NCBI RefSeq assembly: GCF_000236785.1
Contig: NZ_AGUF01000017.1
Span: forward strand, 1 to 50,542
Source: Achromobacter arsenitoxydans SY8
Lineage (GTDB): Bacteria; Pseudomonadota; Gammaproteobacteria; Burkholderiales; Burkholderiaceae_B
Direction: 5' to 3'
Length of the DNA stretch: 50,542 bases
Shown here: positions 9,135-18,352 of the stretch, piece after piece
Position numbering within the stretch: position 1 is the first letter of the stretch
Layout: each line of letters begins with the position of its first letter
The notes under the pieces: model-generated
What the model was told of the DNA's origin: nothing
Database searches by the model: none
What the model saw: only the letters and a program-made list of their open reading frames with translations
Position numbers and translations under genes: made by a program

Positions 9135-9181
9135 CGGGCTGGGCGTTGCCAGGGCGGCCGCTAGCGTGCGCGCCGTCCCCG

Positions 9182-11095
9182 CTACCCGCGCTGGCTCAGC
9201 GCCCGCCCGATGCGGTTGCGCGCCACGGTCGTGCGCGGCACCTTGAACGGGAACCAGCTGCGCACGTCCTCGTCCAGGCCGATGCCGTGCATGTAGTTGT
9301 AGATGGCCTTCTTCAGGCCCTTGCCCAGCGCGTCGTGATCCACGCCAGTGGGGTCATGGAAACCCACGTCGTTCTTGGCGAACGTAACTTCGGGCAGCGG
9401 CTTGAGCCGGATGCCGTATTCGTCGGGATTCTGCCCCACCGGCGAATGCACCGTACAGGCAAAGCGGTGAAAGAAACCGCTCTGGATGCAGTCGTTTTCA
9501 AAGAGCTGGCGCACGTATTCCAGCGCGTCCACGGTGTCCTGCACGGTCTGCGTCGGAAAGCCGTACATCAGGTAGGCGTGCACCAGCACGCCGGCATCGG
9601 TGAAGGCGCGCGTCACGCGCGCCACCTGGTCGATCGACACGCCCTTCTTCATCAGATTCAGCAGGCGGTCCGACGCCACTTCCAGCCCGCCCGACACGGC
9701 GATGCAGCCGCTATCGGCCAGCAGTTCGCACAGTTCCGGGCTGAAGGTTTTCTCGAAGCGGATGTTGCCCCACCAGGAAATGCCGGCATTGCGTTCAATG
9801 AGTTCGGTCGCCAGCGCCTTAAGCGCCTTGGGCGGCGCGGCCTCGTCGACGAAGTGAAAGCCGGTCTGGCCGGTCTCTTGCACGATGGCTTCGATGCGGT
9901 CCGCCAGCACCGTGGCCGACGCGCCTTCGTAGCGGCCGATGTAATCCAGGCCCACGTCGCAGAAGCTGCACTTCTTCCAGTAGCAGCCGTGCGCCACGGT
10001 CAGCTTGTTCCAGCGGCCATCGCTCCAGAGTCGGTGCATGGGGTTCAACATGTCCAGCAAGGACAGGTAGCGGTCCAGCGGCAGGCCATCCCAGGTCGGG
10101 GTGCCTACTTCAGCAAACGCCACGTCGGGCTCGACCATGTTCACGTAGCGGACCGCGCCGGTCTCGCCGTCGCGCAGGAAGGTGCGCACCAGCCGCTGGC
10201 GCGACCGTTTGCCCTGCACGTGCTCCAGCAGCGCCAGCAACGGGCGTTCGCCTGCATCGAGCGTGACGTAGTCCACGTAATCGAAGACGCGCGGGTCTTT
10301 CAGTTCACGCAGTTCGGTATTGACGAAGCCGCCGCCCAGCACGGTGATGATGCGCGGGTCGTGCGCCTTGATCGCCTGCGCAATGCGGAAGGCGGCGTAT
10401 ACCGCCCCCGGAAACGGCACCGACAGCAGCACCATCGTGGGCGCGTGGCGCGCCACCGCTTCCATGGTCAGTTCGCGCAGCGTCTCGTCGACCAGGTTCA
10501 GGGGCGCGGCCAGCGCCTCCGCCAGGGGGTCGAAGGTGGGCTGACTACCGGCCAGCGATTCGGCGTAGCGCACGAATTCGAAGCGCGGGTCGACGGCGTC
10601 GCGCAGCACGTCGGCCAGGTCGTTCAGATACAGGGTGGCCAGGTGTTTGGCCCGGTCGTGCAGGCCCAGCGCGCCGAACGCCCAACCCAAGGGATCGCCC
10701 CCGTCTTCATCCATGTAGACGTCCAGCGAGCTGAAGCGCGGGCCCTCGGGCAGGAAGTTGCGGCCGACGATACGGTGCGCCAGCGTGGGATCGCGGCCCT
10801 GCAGGAACGCGATCGCGGGCCCTATCGTGGCCAGGTAGCGAGCCTGCATGGCCACGAAGGCCTGGATGGCCGGCGTGTGCCGTTCAAGCGGGAGGGCGTC
10901 GATCTTCTGCGCCACGGCGCGCAGGCCGTCGGCCGACAGCAGGCGCAGCACCAGGGCAAGCGCCAGATCTTCCTGGAACGACGTCACCCCGCGCGAACGC
11001 AGGAAGCCGGTCAGGTAGGCGGTGGACGGATAAGGCGTATTCAGCTGCGTCATCGGCGGAATGACCGACAGCACGCGCAAAGGCAAGGTGGACAT
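9182..11095 (-). CDS. B12-binding-domain radical SAM protein
   Basis: 637 residues from the ATG at 11095; the in-frame extension to 11140 looks non-coding. The N-terminal part (to about residue 300) is laid out like a cobalamin-binding domain, with VLLSVPFPG and TVLGGGFVNTEL strands. The radical SAM core follows, with HGCYWKKCSFCD providing Cys371, Cys376 and Cys379 (CX4CX2C, a spacing common in this family). Later segments (SGGLEVASDRLL, YLMYGFPTQT) match the radical SAM barrel. Such enzymes use a [4Fe-4S] cluster and SAM, often for methylations or ring rearrangements; the substrate is unknown. There is no obvious biosynthetic partner next to it. Confidence 0.92.
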   Translation of the reverse strand: MSTLPLRVLSVIPPMTQLNTPYPSTAYLTGFLRSRGVTSFQEDLALALVLRLLSADGLRAVAQKIDALPLERHTPAIQAFVAMQARYLATIGPAIAFLQGRDPTLAHRIVGRNFLPEGPRFSSLDVYMDEDGGDPLGWAFGALGLHDRAKHLATLYLNDLADVLRDAVDPRFEFVRYAESLAGSQPTFDPLAEALAAPLNLVDETLRELTMEAVARHAPTMVLLSVPFPGAVYAAFRIAQAIKAHDPRIITVLGGGFVNTELRELKDPRVFDYVDYVTLDAGERPLLALLEHVQGKRSRQRLVRTFLRDGETGAVRYVNMVEPDVAFAEVGTPTWDGLPLDRYLSLLDMLNPMHRLWSDGRWNKLTVAHGCYWKKCSFCDVGLDYIGRYEGASATVLADRIEAIVQETGQTGFHFVDEAAPPKALKALATELIERNAGISWWGNIRFEKTFSPELCELLADSGCIAVSGGLEVASDRLLNLMKKGVSIDQVARVTRAFTDAGVLVHAYLMYGFPTQTVQDTVDALEYVRQLFENDCIQSGFFHRFACTVHSPVGQNPDEYGIRLKPLPEVTFAKNDVGFHDPTGVDHDALGKGLKKAIYNYMHGIGLDEDVRSWFPFKVPRTTVARNRIGRALSQRG

Positions 11096-11178
11096 GAGAC
11101 ACGGCAAGGCTGCCGTCAAAAAAAGCGGGGATCGCCGCAATTATAGGCAGCGCGCCGCGCCAGGCCCCGTCCCCGGGG

Positions 11179-12384
11179 CTACAGCACGCCGTCCAGCCAG
11201 TCGAGCACCCGGCGGTTCAACTGCGACCGGTTGAGCGATTCGCAGTGCTCCCCCGCCCCCTCGTCCGCCGAAAAGCGCAGCATTTCCTTGGGGCACCGCA
11301 ATTTATCGAAGATCGCCTGCACCCCGGCCGCCAGGGGATCGTCCTGGGCCTGCGTCAGCAGCGTCGGGCACGCAATGGCCTCGATTCGGCCGTCCAGCGT
11401 AAAGGGTTCGATGGCGCGCAGGTAATCGCGCAGGTTGCCGACCCCATGCACCCAGAAGCCGCGCTGGACGATTTTCCACCTCAATCCCGGGTCGGCCATC
11501 ACGAACTGCTCTAGCTGCTGCAAGACGGGTTCCTCCAGCTCTCCCAAGTTGGCCGCCGTGGCCGGCGAGGCGCCCAGCTTGACCGCCAGGGGACGGAACA
11601 GATCCGCGATGCTCCATTGCCCGGGGTCCGCGACGCAGGCCGCAAGGCGATGCTCGCCGGAGGCCGCGCGCGGCGCAAGATGGCCGCCCAGGCTCCAGCC
11701 GCTGAGCGCGATGCGTTTGGGGTCAACGATGGGAAGCTGGACCGCGCAGTCGATCACCGCTCCCACGACGGTCTCCCAGTCGGGGCGCAGGCTGATGTTC
11801 TGTTCATAGAGCGTCCCGCCCTGACCGGGGCCGTCGAACAGCAGGCTGTGATAGCCCCTGCGCGCCGCGGCCACGGCGGACGCGAAGTACATGTCGGTCA
11901 CCGTGGCGTCATACCCGTTGGTGAAGATGATGAGCGGCCGCACCTCGGTCTCGCGCCCCTCGGCGGGAATCAGGTAGGCCGGCATGACGGCGCGTTCAAA
12001 AGGAATGCTCATCGGCGCCACCGGATGGTCCCCCAGGGCCAGTCCCTGGTCGAACGCCGCAATCTGCTGGCGGAAGGCGGCCACCAGGCGCGGGTCCGCC
12101 GGCGCGCCATAGAGCGGCCGGTAGGACGTGGCGTAGAAGGCGCTGGCGCGCAGAAACAGTTCGCGGGCGCTGGCGAGCCGCCCGCCCCGCATGGCGTCGT
12201 CGGCCTGCGCCGCCAGCCGGTCGCCGGCGGCTACCCACGCCTGCAGAAAGGCCGCATCGTCGCCGTCACCCACCGCCCGGCCCACCGCCAAGATCTCGCC
12301 CAGGTCGGCCCCGCCATAGGGCAGATACGCAGCCGGCCGCATGCCGAAATCATCGTGCAGGGAATTCTTGAAGGCCAGGCCCAT
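11179..12384 (-). CDS. Alpha/beta hydrolase
   Basis: 401 residues. The ATG at 12384 is preceded by GGAG at proper spacing and is preferred over a TTG six codons upstream. An N-terminal helical region (about 1-130) precedes an alpha/beta-hydrolase core with IIFTNGYDAT as the oxyanion strand, DGPGQGGTLYE, the nucleophile elbow GWSLGG (Ser about 225), an acidic residue near AQDDPL and a C-terminal His in GEHCES. The layout with a helical cap at the N-terminus resembles the 2,6-dihydroxypseudooxynicotine hydrolase/FrsA-like group, which cleaves C-C or ester bonds. It is cytosolic with substrate unknown, and is a single gene with its own promoter region. Confidence 0.88.
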   Translation of the reverse strand: MGLAFKNSLHDDFGMRPAAYLPYGGADLGEILAVGRAVGDGDDAAFLQAWVAAGDRLAAQADDAMRGGRLASARELFLRASAFYATSYRPLYGAPADPRLVAAFRQQIAAFDQGLALGDHPVAPMSIPFERAVMPAYLIPAEGRETEVRPLIIFTNGYDATVTDMYFASAVAAARRGYHSLLFDGPGQGGTLYEQNISLRPDWETVVGAVIDCAVQLPIVDPKRIALSGWSLGGHLAPRAASGEHRLAACVADPGQWSIADLFRPLAVKLGASPATAANLGELEEPVLQQLEQFVMADPGLRWKIVQRGFWVHGVGNLRDYLRAIEPFTLDGRIEAIACPTLLTQAQDDPLAAGVQAIFDKLRCPKEMLRFSADEGAGEHCESLNRSQLNRRVLDWLDGVL

Positions 12385-12622
12385 GATGACGCTCCGCAGC
12401 AATCGGGGTTAGCGCAACGCAGCGGGAGCGCGCATCGGCATGTCCCGGAATATGCAGCCTACCCGACCGCCGGATCCATGGCGATCCCCGCTATCCCTGA
12501 TGCGGGACACGCGGCAGCGCAATCACAATCTTCAAACCGGCGGACTATCGTTCAATACGTCCCGATGGCCGGCTGGCACATTGCCGGGGTCCCTCACCCC
12601 AGGCATCCGAAGGAGCCACCCC

Positions 12623-13276
12623 ATGCCCATCACCGCGACCCCCACCCCCGGCGCCAAGCTGCTGTCCCCGAAAGATCACACGCTCATCATGATCGACTTC
12701 CAGTCGCAGATGGCGTTCGCCACGCATTCGATCGACGCCGTCACGCTGCGCAGCAACGCCGCGCTGGTCGCGCATGCCGCCGCCGGCTTCGGCGCATCGG
12801 CCATCCTGACGACCGTGGCGGAAAAGAGCTTCTCCGGCCCGATGTTCGAGGAAGTCACCGCCCCGTTCCCCGGCCAGGCGCTGCTGGACCGCACGTCCAT
12901 GAACACCTGGGAAGACGCCGCCGTCATCAAGCAGGTCAATGAAATCGGCAAGAAGCGCATCGTGCTGGCCGGCCTGTGGACCAGCGTGTGCATCGTGGGC
13001 CCGGCCCTGTCGGCGCTGGACCAGGGTTTCGAGGTCTATGTGATCACCGACGCCTGCGGCGACGTGTCGGCGGAAGCCCACAACCGTGCCGTTGAGCGTA
13101 TCGTGCAAGCTGGCGGCCAGCCGATCACTGCCCTGCAGTACCTGCTGGAAATGCAGCGCGACTGGGCCCGCACGGACACCTACGACATGACGACCGGCAT
13201 CGCCAAGAAGTTCGGCGGCGCCTATGGCCTGGGCATCATCTACGCCAAGTCCATGTTCAACGCGCACGAAGGCTGA
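12623..13276 (+). CDS. Isochorismatase-like cysteine hydrolase (YcaC-like)
   Basis: 217 residues. The ATG at 12623 has AAGGAG nearby; upstream codons in frame are not family-like. Visible motifs are IMIDFQSQM with Asp25 and LWTSVCIVGP with the expected nucleophile Cys123 and cis-peptide region. The usual catalytic lysine is not obvious; Arg90 in DRTSMNTWED lies near its expected position, a feature of the YcaC side of the family. Members hydrolyse amides or related C-N bonds. It is first in an operon with XapX, amidohydrolase and MFS_3 genes, 13 bases before XapX, which suggests it hydrolyses a product made or used by the amidohydrolase. Confidence 0.9.
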   Translation: MPITATPTPGAKLLSPKDHTLIMIDFQSQMAFATHSIDAVTLRSNAALVAHAAAGFGASAILTTVAEKSFSGPMFEEVTAPFPGQALLDRTSMNTWEDAAVIKQVNEIGKKRIVLAGLWTSVCIVGPALSALDQGFEVYVITDACGDVSAEAHNRAVERIVQAGGQPITALQYLLEMQRDWARTDTYDMTTGIAKKFGGAYGLGIIYAKSMFNAHEG

Positions 13277-13289
13277 CCGGAGAACGCCG

Positions 13290-13589
13290 ATGAAGGTCTA
13301 CCTGGTATCGCTGGGGCTCGGCCTGCTGGTCGGGATCATCTATGCGCTCTTCAACGTGCGTTCACCGGCGCCGCCGGTGATCGCCCTGGTAGGCCTGCTC
13401 GGCATCCTGGCGGGGGAACAGATTCCCCCGCTGGTCAAGCGCCTGCTCGCGGACGAAGCCACGCGCACGTCCTGGATCCACGAGCAGGTCAAGCCCCATA
13501 TGTTCGGCGAATTGCCCAGCTGCCCCAAGCCGGCCGCCGATTCCGCCCGCCAACCCGCCGATGCATGTGGAGACAAGCGCAATGGCTGA
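13290..13589 (+). CDS. XapX-domain small membrane protein (DUF1427)
   Basis: 99 residues from the ATG at 13290, with CGGAGAA shortly before it. The first half is the XapX domain: two short hydrophobic helices (about 3-20 and 30-46) joined by FNVRSPAPP and followed by GEQIPP. XapX domains are short two-helix modules of unknown function often encoded beside hydrolases and transporters. The C-terminal half is hydrophilic. It overlaps the start of the amidohydrolase gene by 8 bases, so the two are translationally coupled. Confidence 0.88.
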   Translation: MKVYLVSLGLGLLVGIIYALFNVRSPAPPVIALVGLLGILAGEQIPPLVKRLLADEATRTSWIHEQVKPHMFGELPSCPKPAADSARQPADACGDKRNG

Positions 13590-15489
13590 CACTCTGGACC
13601 CCGCGCGCCAAGGCGCCCCCGACCTGATCCTGCACCAGGGCCGCTTCACCACCCTGGACCCCGCCAATCCCACGGCCGACGCCGTGGCCATCAAGGACGG
13701 CCGTTTCACGCGCGTGGGCGCGGCCGCCGACATCCTGCCCCTGGCCGGCTCCGCCACCCGCGTGATCGCGCTGAACGGGCGCGGCGTGCTGCCCGGCCTG
13801 ATCGACAACCACCTGCACATCATCCGCGGCGGCCTGAACTACAACATGGAGCTGCGCTGGGACGGCGTGGCCAGCCTGGCCGACGCCATGGCCATGCTGC
13901 GCCGCCAGGTCGCCATCACGCCCGCCCCGCAGTGGGTGCGCGTGGTGGGCGGCTTCACGGAACATCAGTTCGCGGAAAAGCGCCTGCCCACCATCGAAGA
14001 GCTGAACGCCGCAGCGCCCGATACGCCCGTGTTCATCCTGCACCTGTACGACCGCGCCCTGCTCAATGCCGCCGCGCTGCGCGCCGTCGGCTACGACAAG
14101 AACACGCCCGCGCCGCCCGGCGGCGAGATCGTGCGCGATGCGGCAGACAACCCGACCGGCCTGCTGCTGGCCAAACCCAACGCCTCCATCCTGTACGCCA
14201 CGCTGGCCAAGGGCCCCAAGCTGCCGATCGAGTACCAGCTGAACTCCACGCGCCATTTCATGCGCGAACTGAACCGCCTGGGCGTCACCGGCGCTATTGA
14301 CGCCGGCGGAGGCTTTCAGAACTACCCCGAGGACTACCAGGTCATCCAGCAATTGGCCGACGCCGATCAGCTGACCATCCGCCTGGCCTACAACCTCTTT
14401 ACCCAGAAGCCCAAGCAGGAAAAGGAAGACTTCCTGAACTGGACGGCCACGTCGCAGTACAAGCAAGGCACCGACTACTTCCGCCACAATGGCGCGGGCG
14501 AGATGCTGGTGTTCTCGGCCGCCGACTTCGAGGACTTCCGCCAGCCGCGCCCCGAGATGGGTCCGGAAATGGAAGGCGAGCTCGAGGAAGTGGTGCGCAT
14601 CCTGGCGCAGAATCGCTGGCCCTGGCGCATGCACGCCACCTACGACGAAACCATCTCGCGTTCGCTCGACGTGTTCGAGCGTGTCAACAAGGACGTGCCG
14701 CTGGCCGGCCTGAACTGGTTCTTCGATCATGCCGAGACCATTTCGGAACGCTCGATCGACCGCATCGCCGCGCTGGGTGGCGGCGTTGCCGTGCAGCACC
14801 GCATGGCGTATCAAGGCGAATACTTCGTCGAGCGCTACGGCGCTGGCGCGGCCGAGGCCACGCCGCCCGTCAAGCGCATGCTGGAAAAAGGCGTGAACGT
14901 ATCGGCCGGCACGGACGCAACCCGCGTCGCGTCCTACAACCCCTGGGTCTCGCTGTCCTGGCTGATCACCGGCAAGACGGTGGGCGGCCTGCGCCTGACG
15001 CCCCAGCGCAACTGCCTGGACCGCGACGCGGCCCTGCGCATGTGGACCGAGAACGTCACCTGGTTCTCCAACGAACAAGGCAAGAAGGGCCGCATCGCCG
15101 CGGGCCAGCTGGCCGACCTGATCGTGCCGGACCGCGACTTCTTCTCCTGCCCGGAATCGGACATCGCCGACACCACCAGTCTGCTCACCATCGTGGGCGG
15201 CAAGGTGGTCTGGGGCGCGGGCGAATTCGCCGCGCATGACGACGCCGCCCCGCCGCCAGCCATGCCGGACTGGTCTCCCACCCGTCTCTTCGGCGGCTAT
15301 GGCGCCTGGGGCGACAACGAAGGCAAGCCGCTGCAGGCCACGCTACGCGAAGCCGCAGCCGCCTGCGCCTGCGCCAACGACTGCAACGTCCACGGCCACC
15401 AGCACGCCGGCGCGTGGGCCAGCAAGCTGCCCGTATCCGACCTGAAAGGGTTCTGGGGCGCGCTGGGCTGCGCGTGCTGGGCGGTATGA
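13582..15489 (+). CDS. YtcJ-like metal-dependent amidohydrolase
   Basis: 635 residues. ATG 13582 has GGAG about ten bases upstream; an in-frame ATG at 13561 is possible. The amidohydrolase-3 fold shows DLILHQGRFTTLD near the N-terminus, the metal-binding HLH (77-79, in LIDNHLHI), a later HATYDE, FDHAE and SAGTDATR for the remaining metal ligands, and a C-terminal ADLIVPDRDFF return to the small beta-domain. Relatives include N-substituted formamide deformylases. An unusual extension of about 44 residues (592-635) is rich in Cys and His (CACANDC, HGHQH, GCACW). The next gene begins 12 bases later. Cytosolic or exported status is unclear; no signal peptide is seen. Confidence 0.92.
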   Translation: MADTLDPARQGAPDLILHQGRFTTLDPANPTADAVAIKDGRFTRVGAAADILPLAGSATRVIALNGRGVLPGLIDNHLHIIRGGLNYNMELRWDGVASLADAMAMLRRQVAITPAPQWVRVVGGFTEHQFAEKRLPTIEELNAAAPDTPVFILHLYDRALLNAAALRAVGYDKNTPAPPGGEIVRDAADNPTGLLLAKPNASILYATLAKGPKLPIEYQLNSTRHFMRELNRLGVTGAIDAGGGFQNYPEDYQVIQQLADADQLTIRLAYNLFTQKPKQEKEDFLNWTATSQYKQGTDYFRHNGAGEMLVFSAADFEDFRQPRPEMGPEMEGELEEVVRILAQNRWPWRMHATYDETISRSLDVFERVNKDVPLAGLNWFFDHAETISERSIDRIAALGGGVAVQHRMAYQGEYFVERYGAGAAEATPPVKRMLEKGVNVSAGTDATRVASYNPWVSLSWLITGKTVGGLRLTPQRNCLDRDAALRMWTENVTWFSNEQGKKGRIAAGQLADLIVPDRDFFSCPESDIADTTSLLTIVGGKVVWGAGEFAAHDDAAPPPAMPDWSPTRLFGGYGAWGDNEGKPLQATLREAAAACACANDCNVHGHQHAGAWASKLPVSDLKGFWGALGCACWAV

Positions 15490-15501
15490 CGGAGCGCCCG
15501 C

Positions 15502-17151
15502 ATGTCCGGATCTGACCGCACTCCCCACGCGCCCGCCGCCGGCGGCATGGCCCCGCTCAAGCACACGCTGTTCGCGGTGCTGTGGGGCGCCACCATCCTG
15601 GGCAATATCGGCAGCTTCATGCGCGACGTGGCCAGCGCCTGGCTGGTGACCGACCTGTCGTCCAACCCCGCCGCGGTCGCCATGATGCAGACCGCGGCCA
15701 CCCTGCCCGTCTTCCTGCTGGCGATTCCCGCAGGCGTGCTGTCCGACATCCTGGACCGGCGCCGCTTCCTCATCATCATCCAGGTGCTGCTGGCCTGCGT
15801 CAGCTTCACGCTGCTGATGATGGCCAAGACCAACACGCTGACCGTGGAATACCTGATCGCGCTGACCTTCCTGGGCGGCGTGGGCACGGCGCTGATGGGG
15901 CCAACCTGGCAGGCAATCGTGCCGGAACTGGTGCCCAAGCCCGAGCTGAAGGCCGCGGTGGGATTGAATTCGCTGGGCATCAACATCGCCCGCGCGCTGG
16001 GCCCGGCGCTGGGCGGTCTGCTGCTGGCGGCCTTCGGCGCCGCCGCCGCGTACGGCGCGGACGTGCTCAGCTATGTGTTCGTCATCGGGGCGCTGCTGTG
16101 GTGGAAGCGTCCGAAGAAGGTCGACGACGGATTGTCCGAGCAGTTCTTCGGCGCCTTCCGCGCCGGCGTGCGCTATGCCCGGGCCAGCCACGATTTGCAC
16201 GTGGTGCTGTTGCGCGCCGCAGTGTTCTTCATATTCGCCAGCTCCGTCTGGGCGCTGCTGCCGCTGGTGGCGCGCCAGATGCTGGGCGGCACCGCCGGCT
16301 TCTACGGCCTGCTGCTGGGCGCGGTGGGCGTGGGCGCCATCCTGGGCGCGCTGGTCCTGCCCAAACTGCGCCAGAAGCTGAACACGGACGGCCTGGTGCT
16401 GGCCGCGGCCATTGCCGCGGCTCTGGTCATGGCCGCCCTGTCCTTCGCGCCGCCGCAGTGGGCCGCCGTGCTGCTGCTGTTGCTGCTGGGCATGGGCTGG
16501 ATCGTCGCCCTCACCACGTTTAACGGCGTGGCGCAGGCCATCCTGCCCAACTGGGTGCGCGGCCGCGGACTGGCGATCTACCTGATGGTATTCAACGGCG
16601 CCATGGCCGCCGGCAGCCTGGGTTGGGGCCTGCTGGCGCGGCAGATCGGCGTACCCGCCACGCTGCTGGCCGGCGCCATCGGTCTGGTCGCGGCCGGAGT
16701 CGTGTTGCATCGCATGCGCCTGCCTCAAGGCGAAGCCAACCTGGACCCGTCCAACCACTGGCCCGAGCCGCTGCTGGACGCGCCGGTAGCGCATGACCGC
16801 GGCCCCGTCATGGTGCAGATCGAATACCGAATCCGCGTCCAGGACCGCCCCGCCTTCCTGCAGGCGCTCAAGGCGGTGGCCGAGGAACGCCGCCGCGACG
16901 GCGCGTACGCCTGGGGCATCGCGGAACACACGGGCGATCCGGAGCGGGTGCAGGAATGGTTCCTGGTGGAATCGTGGGCCGAGCATCTGCGCCAGCATCA
17001 GCGCGTGTCGCAGGCCGACGCCGACCTGCAGGGCGAAGCCCAGCGCTTTCACGTCGGCCCCGACAAGCCGGTCGTGCATCACTTCCTGGCGCTGGATATG
17101 AAATCTGCCGGGCCAGCAGCGGCCGGTTCCCACCCGGCCCCGCCCGTCTGA
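15502..17151 (+). CDS. MFS_3-family transporter with C-terminal monooxygenase-like domain
   Basis: 549 residues. About twelve membrane helices (residues 15-405) show MFS_3/EntS features (AGVLSDILDRRRFLI after helix 2; LGINIARALGPALGG). A soluble C-terminal part (about 430-525, from VMVQIEYRIRVQDRP) looks like an antibiotic-biosynthesis-monooxygenase/dabb-type ferredoxin-like domain, as in full-length PF05977 proteins of about 520 residues. It lies 12 bases after the amidohydrolase and is last in the operon. The likely role is efflux of a substrate or product of the two hydrolases. It converges on the cNMP/FAD gene with a 13-base gap. Confidence 0.9.
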   Translation: MSGSDRTPHAPAAGGMAPLKHTLFAVLWGATILGNIGSFMRDVASAWLVTDLSSNPAAVAMMQTAATLPVFLLAIPAGVLSDILDRRRFLIIIQVLLACVSFTLLMMAKTNTLTVEYLIALTFLGGVGTALMGPTWQAIVPELVPKPELKAAVGLNSLGINIARALGPALGGLLLAAFGAAAAYGADVLSYVFVIGALLWWKRPKKVDDGLSEQFFGAFRAGVRYARASHDLHVVLLRAAVFFIFASSVWALLPLVARQMLGGTAGFYGLLLGAVGVGAILGALVLPKLRQKLNTDGLVLAAAIAAALVMAALSFAPPQWAAVLLLLLLGMGWIVALTTFNGVAQAILPNWVRGRGLAIYLMVFNGAMAAGSLGWGLLARQIGVPATLLAGAIGLVAAGVVLHRMRLPQGEANLDPSNHWPEPLLDAPVAHDRGPVMVQIEYRIRVQDRPAFLQALKAVAEERRRDGAYAWGIAEHTGDPERVQEWFLVESWAEHLRQHQRVSQADADLQGEAQRFHVGPDKPVVHHFLALDMKSAGPAAAGSHPAPPV

Positions 17152-17164
17152 GCCGCGCCGGCGC

Positions 17165-18277
17165 TCAGTGCGCCGAGGCGTCGAGGAAGCGGTGCACCAC
17201 CCGCACCGCGGCGGCGCCTTCGGCGATGCTGGCCAGCACATGCTTGACCGACCCGGCGCGCACCGCGCCGACCGCAAAAACGCCTGGCTGCGAGCTTTCA
17301 TAGGCCCGGGCCTGCATCGAACCCGCGGCGGCGCGGCCGGTGTGGATGTAGCCCTGGTCGTCAGTGTCCAGCCAGCCGTCCAGCCATGCCGTGTTGGCTT
17401 CGGGCGCCGCATCCTCCGCCGCCGCATCTTGCCTGCCGGTGGCCACGATCAGGCTGCGCGCCTCGACCATCCGGCCATCGTCCAGCCATACGCGATACGG
17501 GTAGCAGCCGCCATCGAACCCGCTGACGGTGCACCGGGCCAGCACATGCGCGCCGAAACGACTGCTCTGGTTCTCGGCGCGGCGCAGCAGGCCGCCATCG
17601 CAGAGGCCCGAAATAGTGCCTGGGAATCCCGACAAGGCGTCCAGGCCGGGCGCCTCGCCACAGGACAACGAACCGCCCACCAGCAACGTCTGCAGCCCCT
17701 CGGACGCGGCGTAGGCCGCGGCGGCCAGGCCAGCCGGGCCGCCGCCGATGACCGCCAGGTCCATTACCGGGTCATCCTCGCCGACGCGGGCGGCGCAACG
17801 CAGGATGGCGCCGCCGTATGGGCGCTGCCGCAGGTAGCCGATGCGCCGCAGAATGAATGCGCGCAGCAGGATCCCCGCCAGTTCGCGCTCGGCCAGGATC
17901 AGTTCTTCCAGCGCCGCGCGGCTCACCCGCAACAGGCGGCTGGCGGACACGGCACGCACCGTAACCGCGTTGGGGCGGTCGGTGAACAGATCCAGGCTGC
18001 CCGTAAACTCCCCGTCACGATGCACGAGCAGACTGTGCATGGCCTGGTCGGCCTCGCATTCCAGCACCTCGATGTAGCCTTCCAGCACGATGTAGAAGGC
18101 GGCCTCGCGGGCGCCGCTGGCCAGCAGCACGCTGCCGGACTCGACCGAGATCTCCATGCCATAGGATGCGGCCCGGGCGATCATGGCGCGGTCCAGCATC
18201 GGAAACGCCTGCGCATGCAGCATGGCCAGGCTGGGCGGCGGGTTGGCCGGCGGAACGCCGGCCGTAAAGCGGTTCAT
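17165..18277 (-). CDS. Cyclic-nucleotide-binding/FAD oxidoreductase, shortened
   Basis: 370 residues; GGGAG precedes the ATG. Residues about 20-150 form a cNMP-binding beta-barrel (SGSVLLASGAREAAFYIVLEG, DGEFTGSLDLFTDRP). After a short linker comes a thioredoxin-reductase-like FAD domain with LAVIGGGPAGLAAAAYA (about 173-189) and IVATGRQD. Full-length relatives are about 550 residues with an inserted NADPH domain containing GGGNSAGQA. Here the sequence runs from VATGRQD almost directly to the C-terminal FAD segment, so that domain is missing. The usual AGDVRAGSVK near the C-terminus reads VGAVRAGSVK, replacing the conserved Asp. The gene is intact and may be a non-catalytic sensor. It is divergent from an AraC gene. 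Confidence 0.85.
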   Translation of the reverse strand: MNRFTAGVPPANPPPSLAMLHAQAFPMLDRAMIARAASYGMEISVESGSVLLASGAREAAFYIVLEGYIEVLECEADQAMHSLLVHRDGEFTGSLDLFTDRPNAVTVRAVSASRLLRVSRAALEELILAERELAGILLRAFILRRIGYLRQRPYGGAILRCAARVGEDDPVMDLAVIGGGPAGLAAAAYAASEGLQTLLVGGSLSCGEAPGLDALSGFPGTISGLCDGGLLRRAENQSSRFGAHVLARCTVSGFDGGCYPYRVWLDDGRMVEARSLIVATGRQDAAAEDAAPEANTAWLDGWLDTDDQGYIHTGRAAAGSMQARAYESSQPGVFAVGAVRAGSVKHVLASIAEGAAAVRVVHRFLDASAH

Positions 18278-18352
18278 GTGGACACTCCCGGATCATCCGA
18301 GGAAAGCGGCAGGATAGCGGACAAGTTAGCCCCGGCCGTGCGGACCAGTCTT

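Noticed and set aside
7751-11146. A 1131-codon plus-strand open frame across the MFS and radical SAM genes
   Set aside because: It overlaps two clear genes in other frames or strand, is Arg/Ala/Gly/His rich with no domain, and is an open-frame artefact of high GC.
15343-17427. 694-codon minus-strand frame opposite the MFS_3 gene
   Set aside because: Gln/His/Arg-rich translation typical of antisense of transporter genes; no signal peptide or domain.
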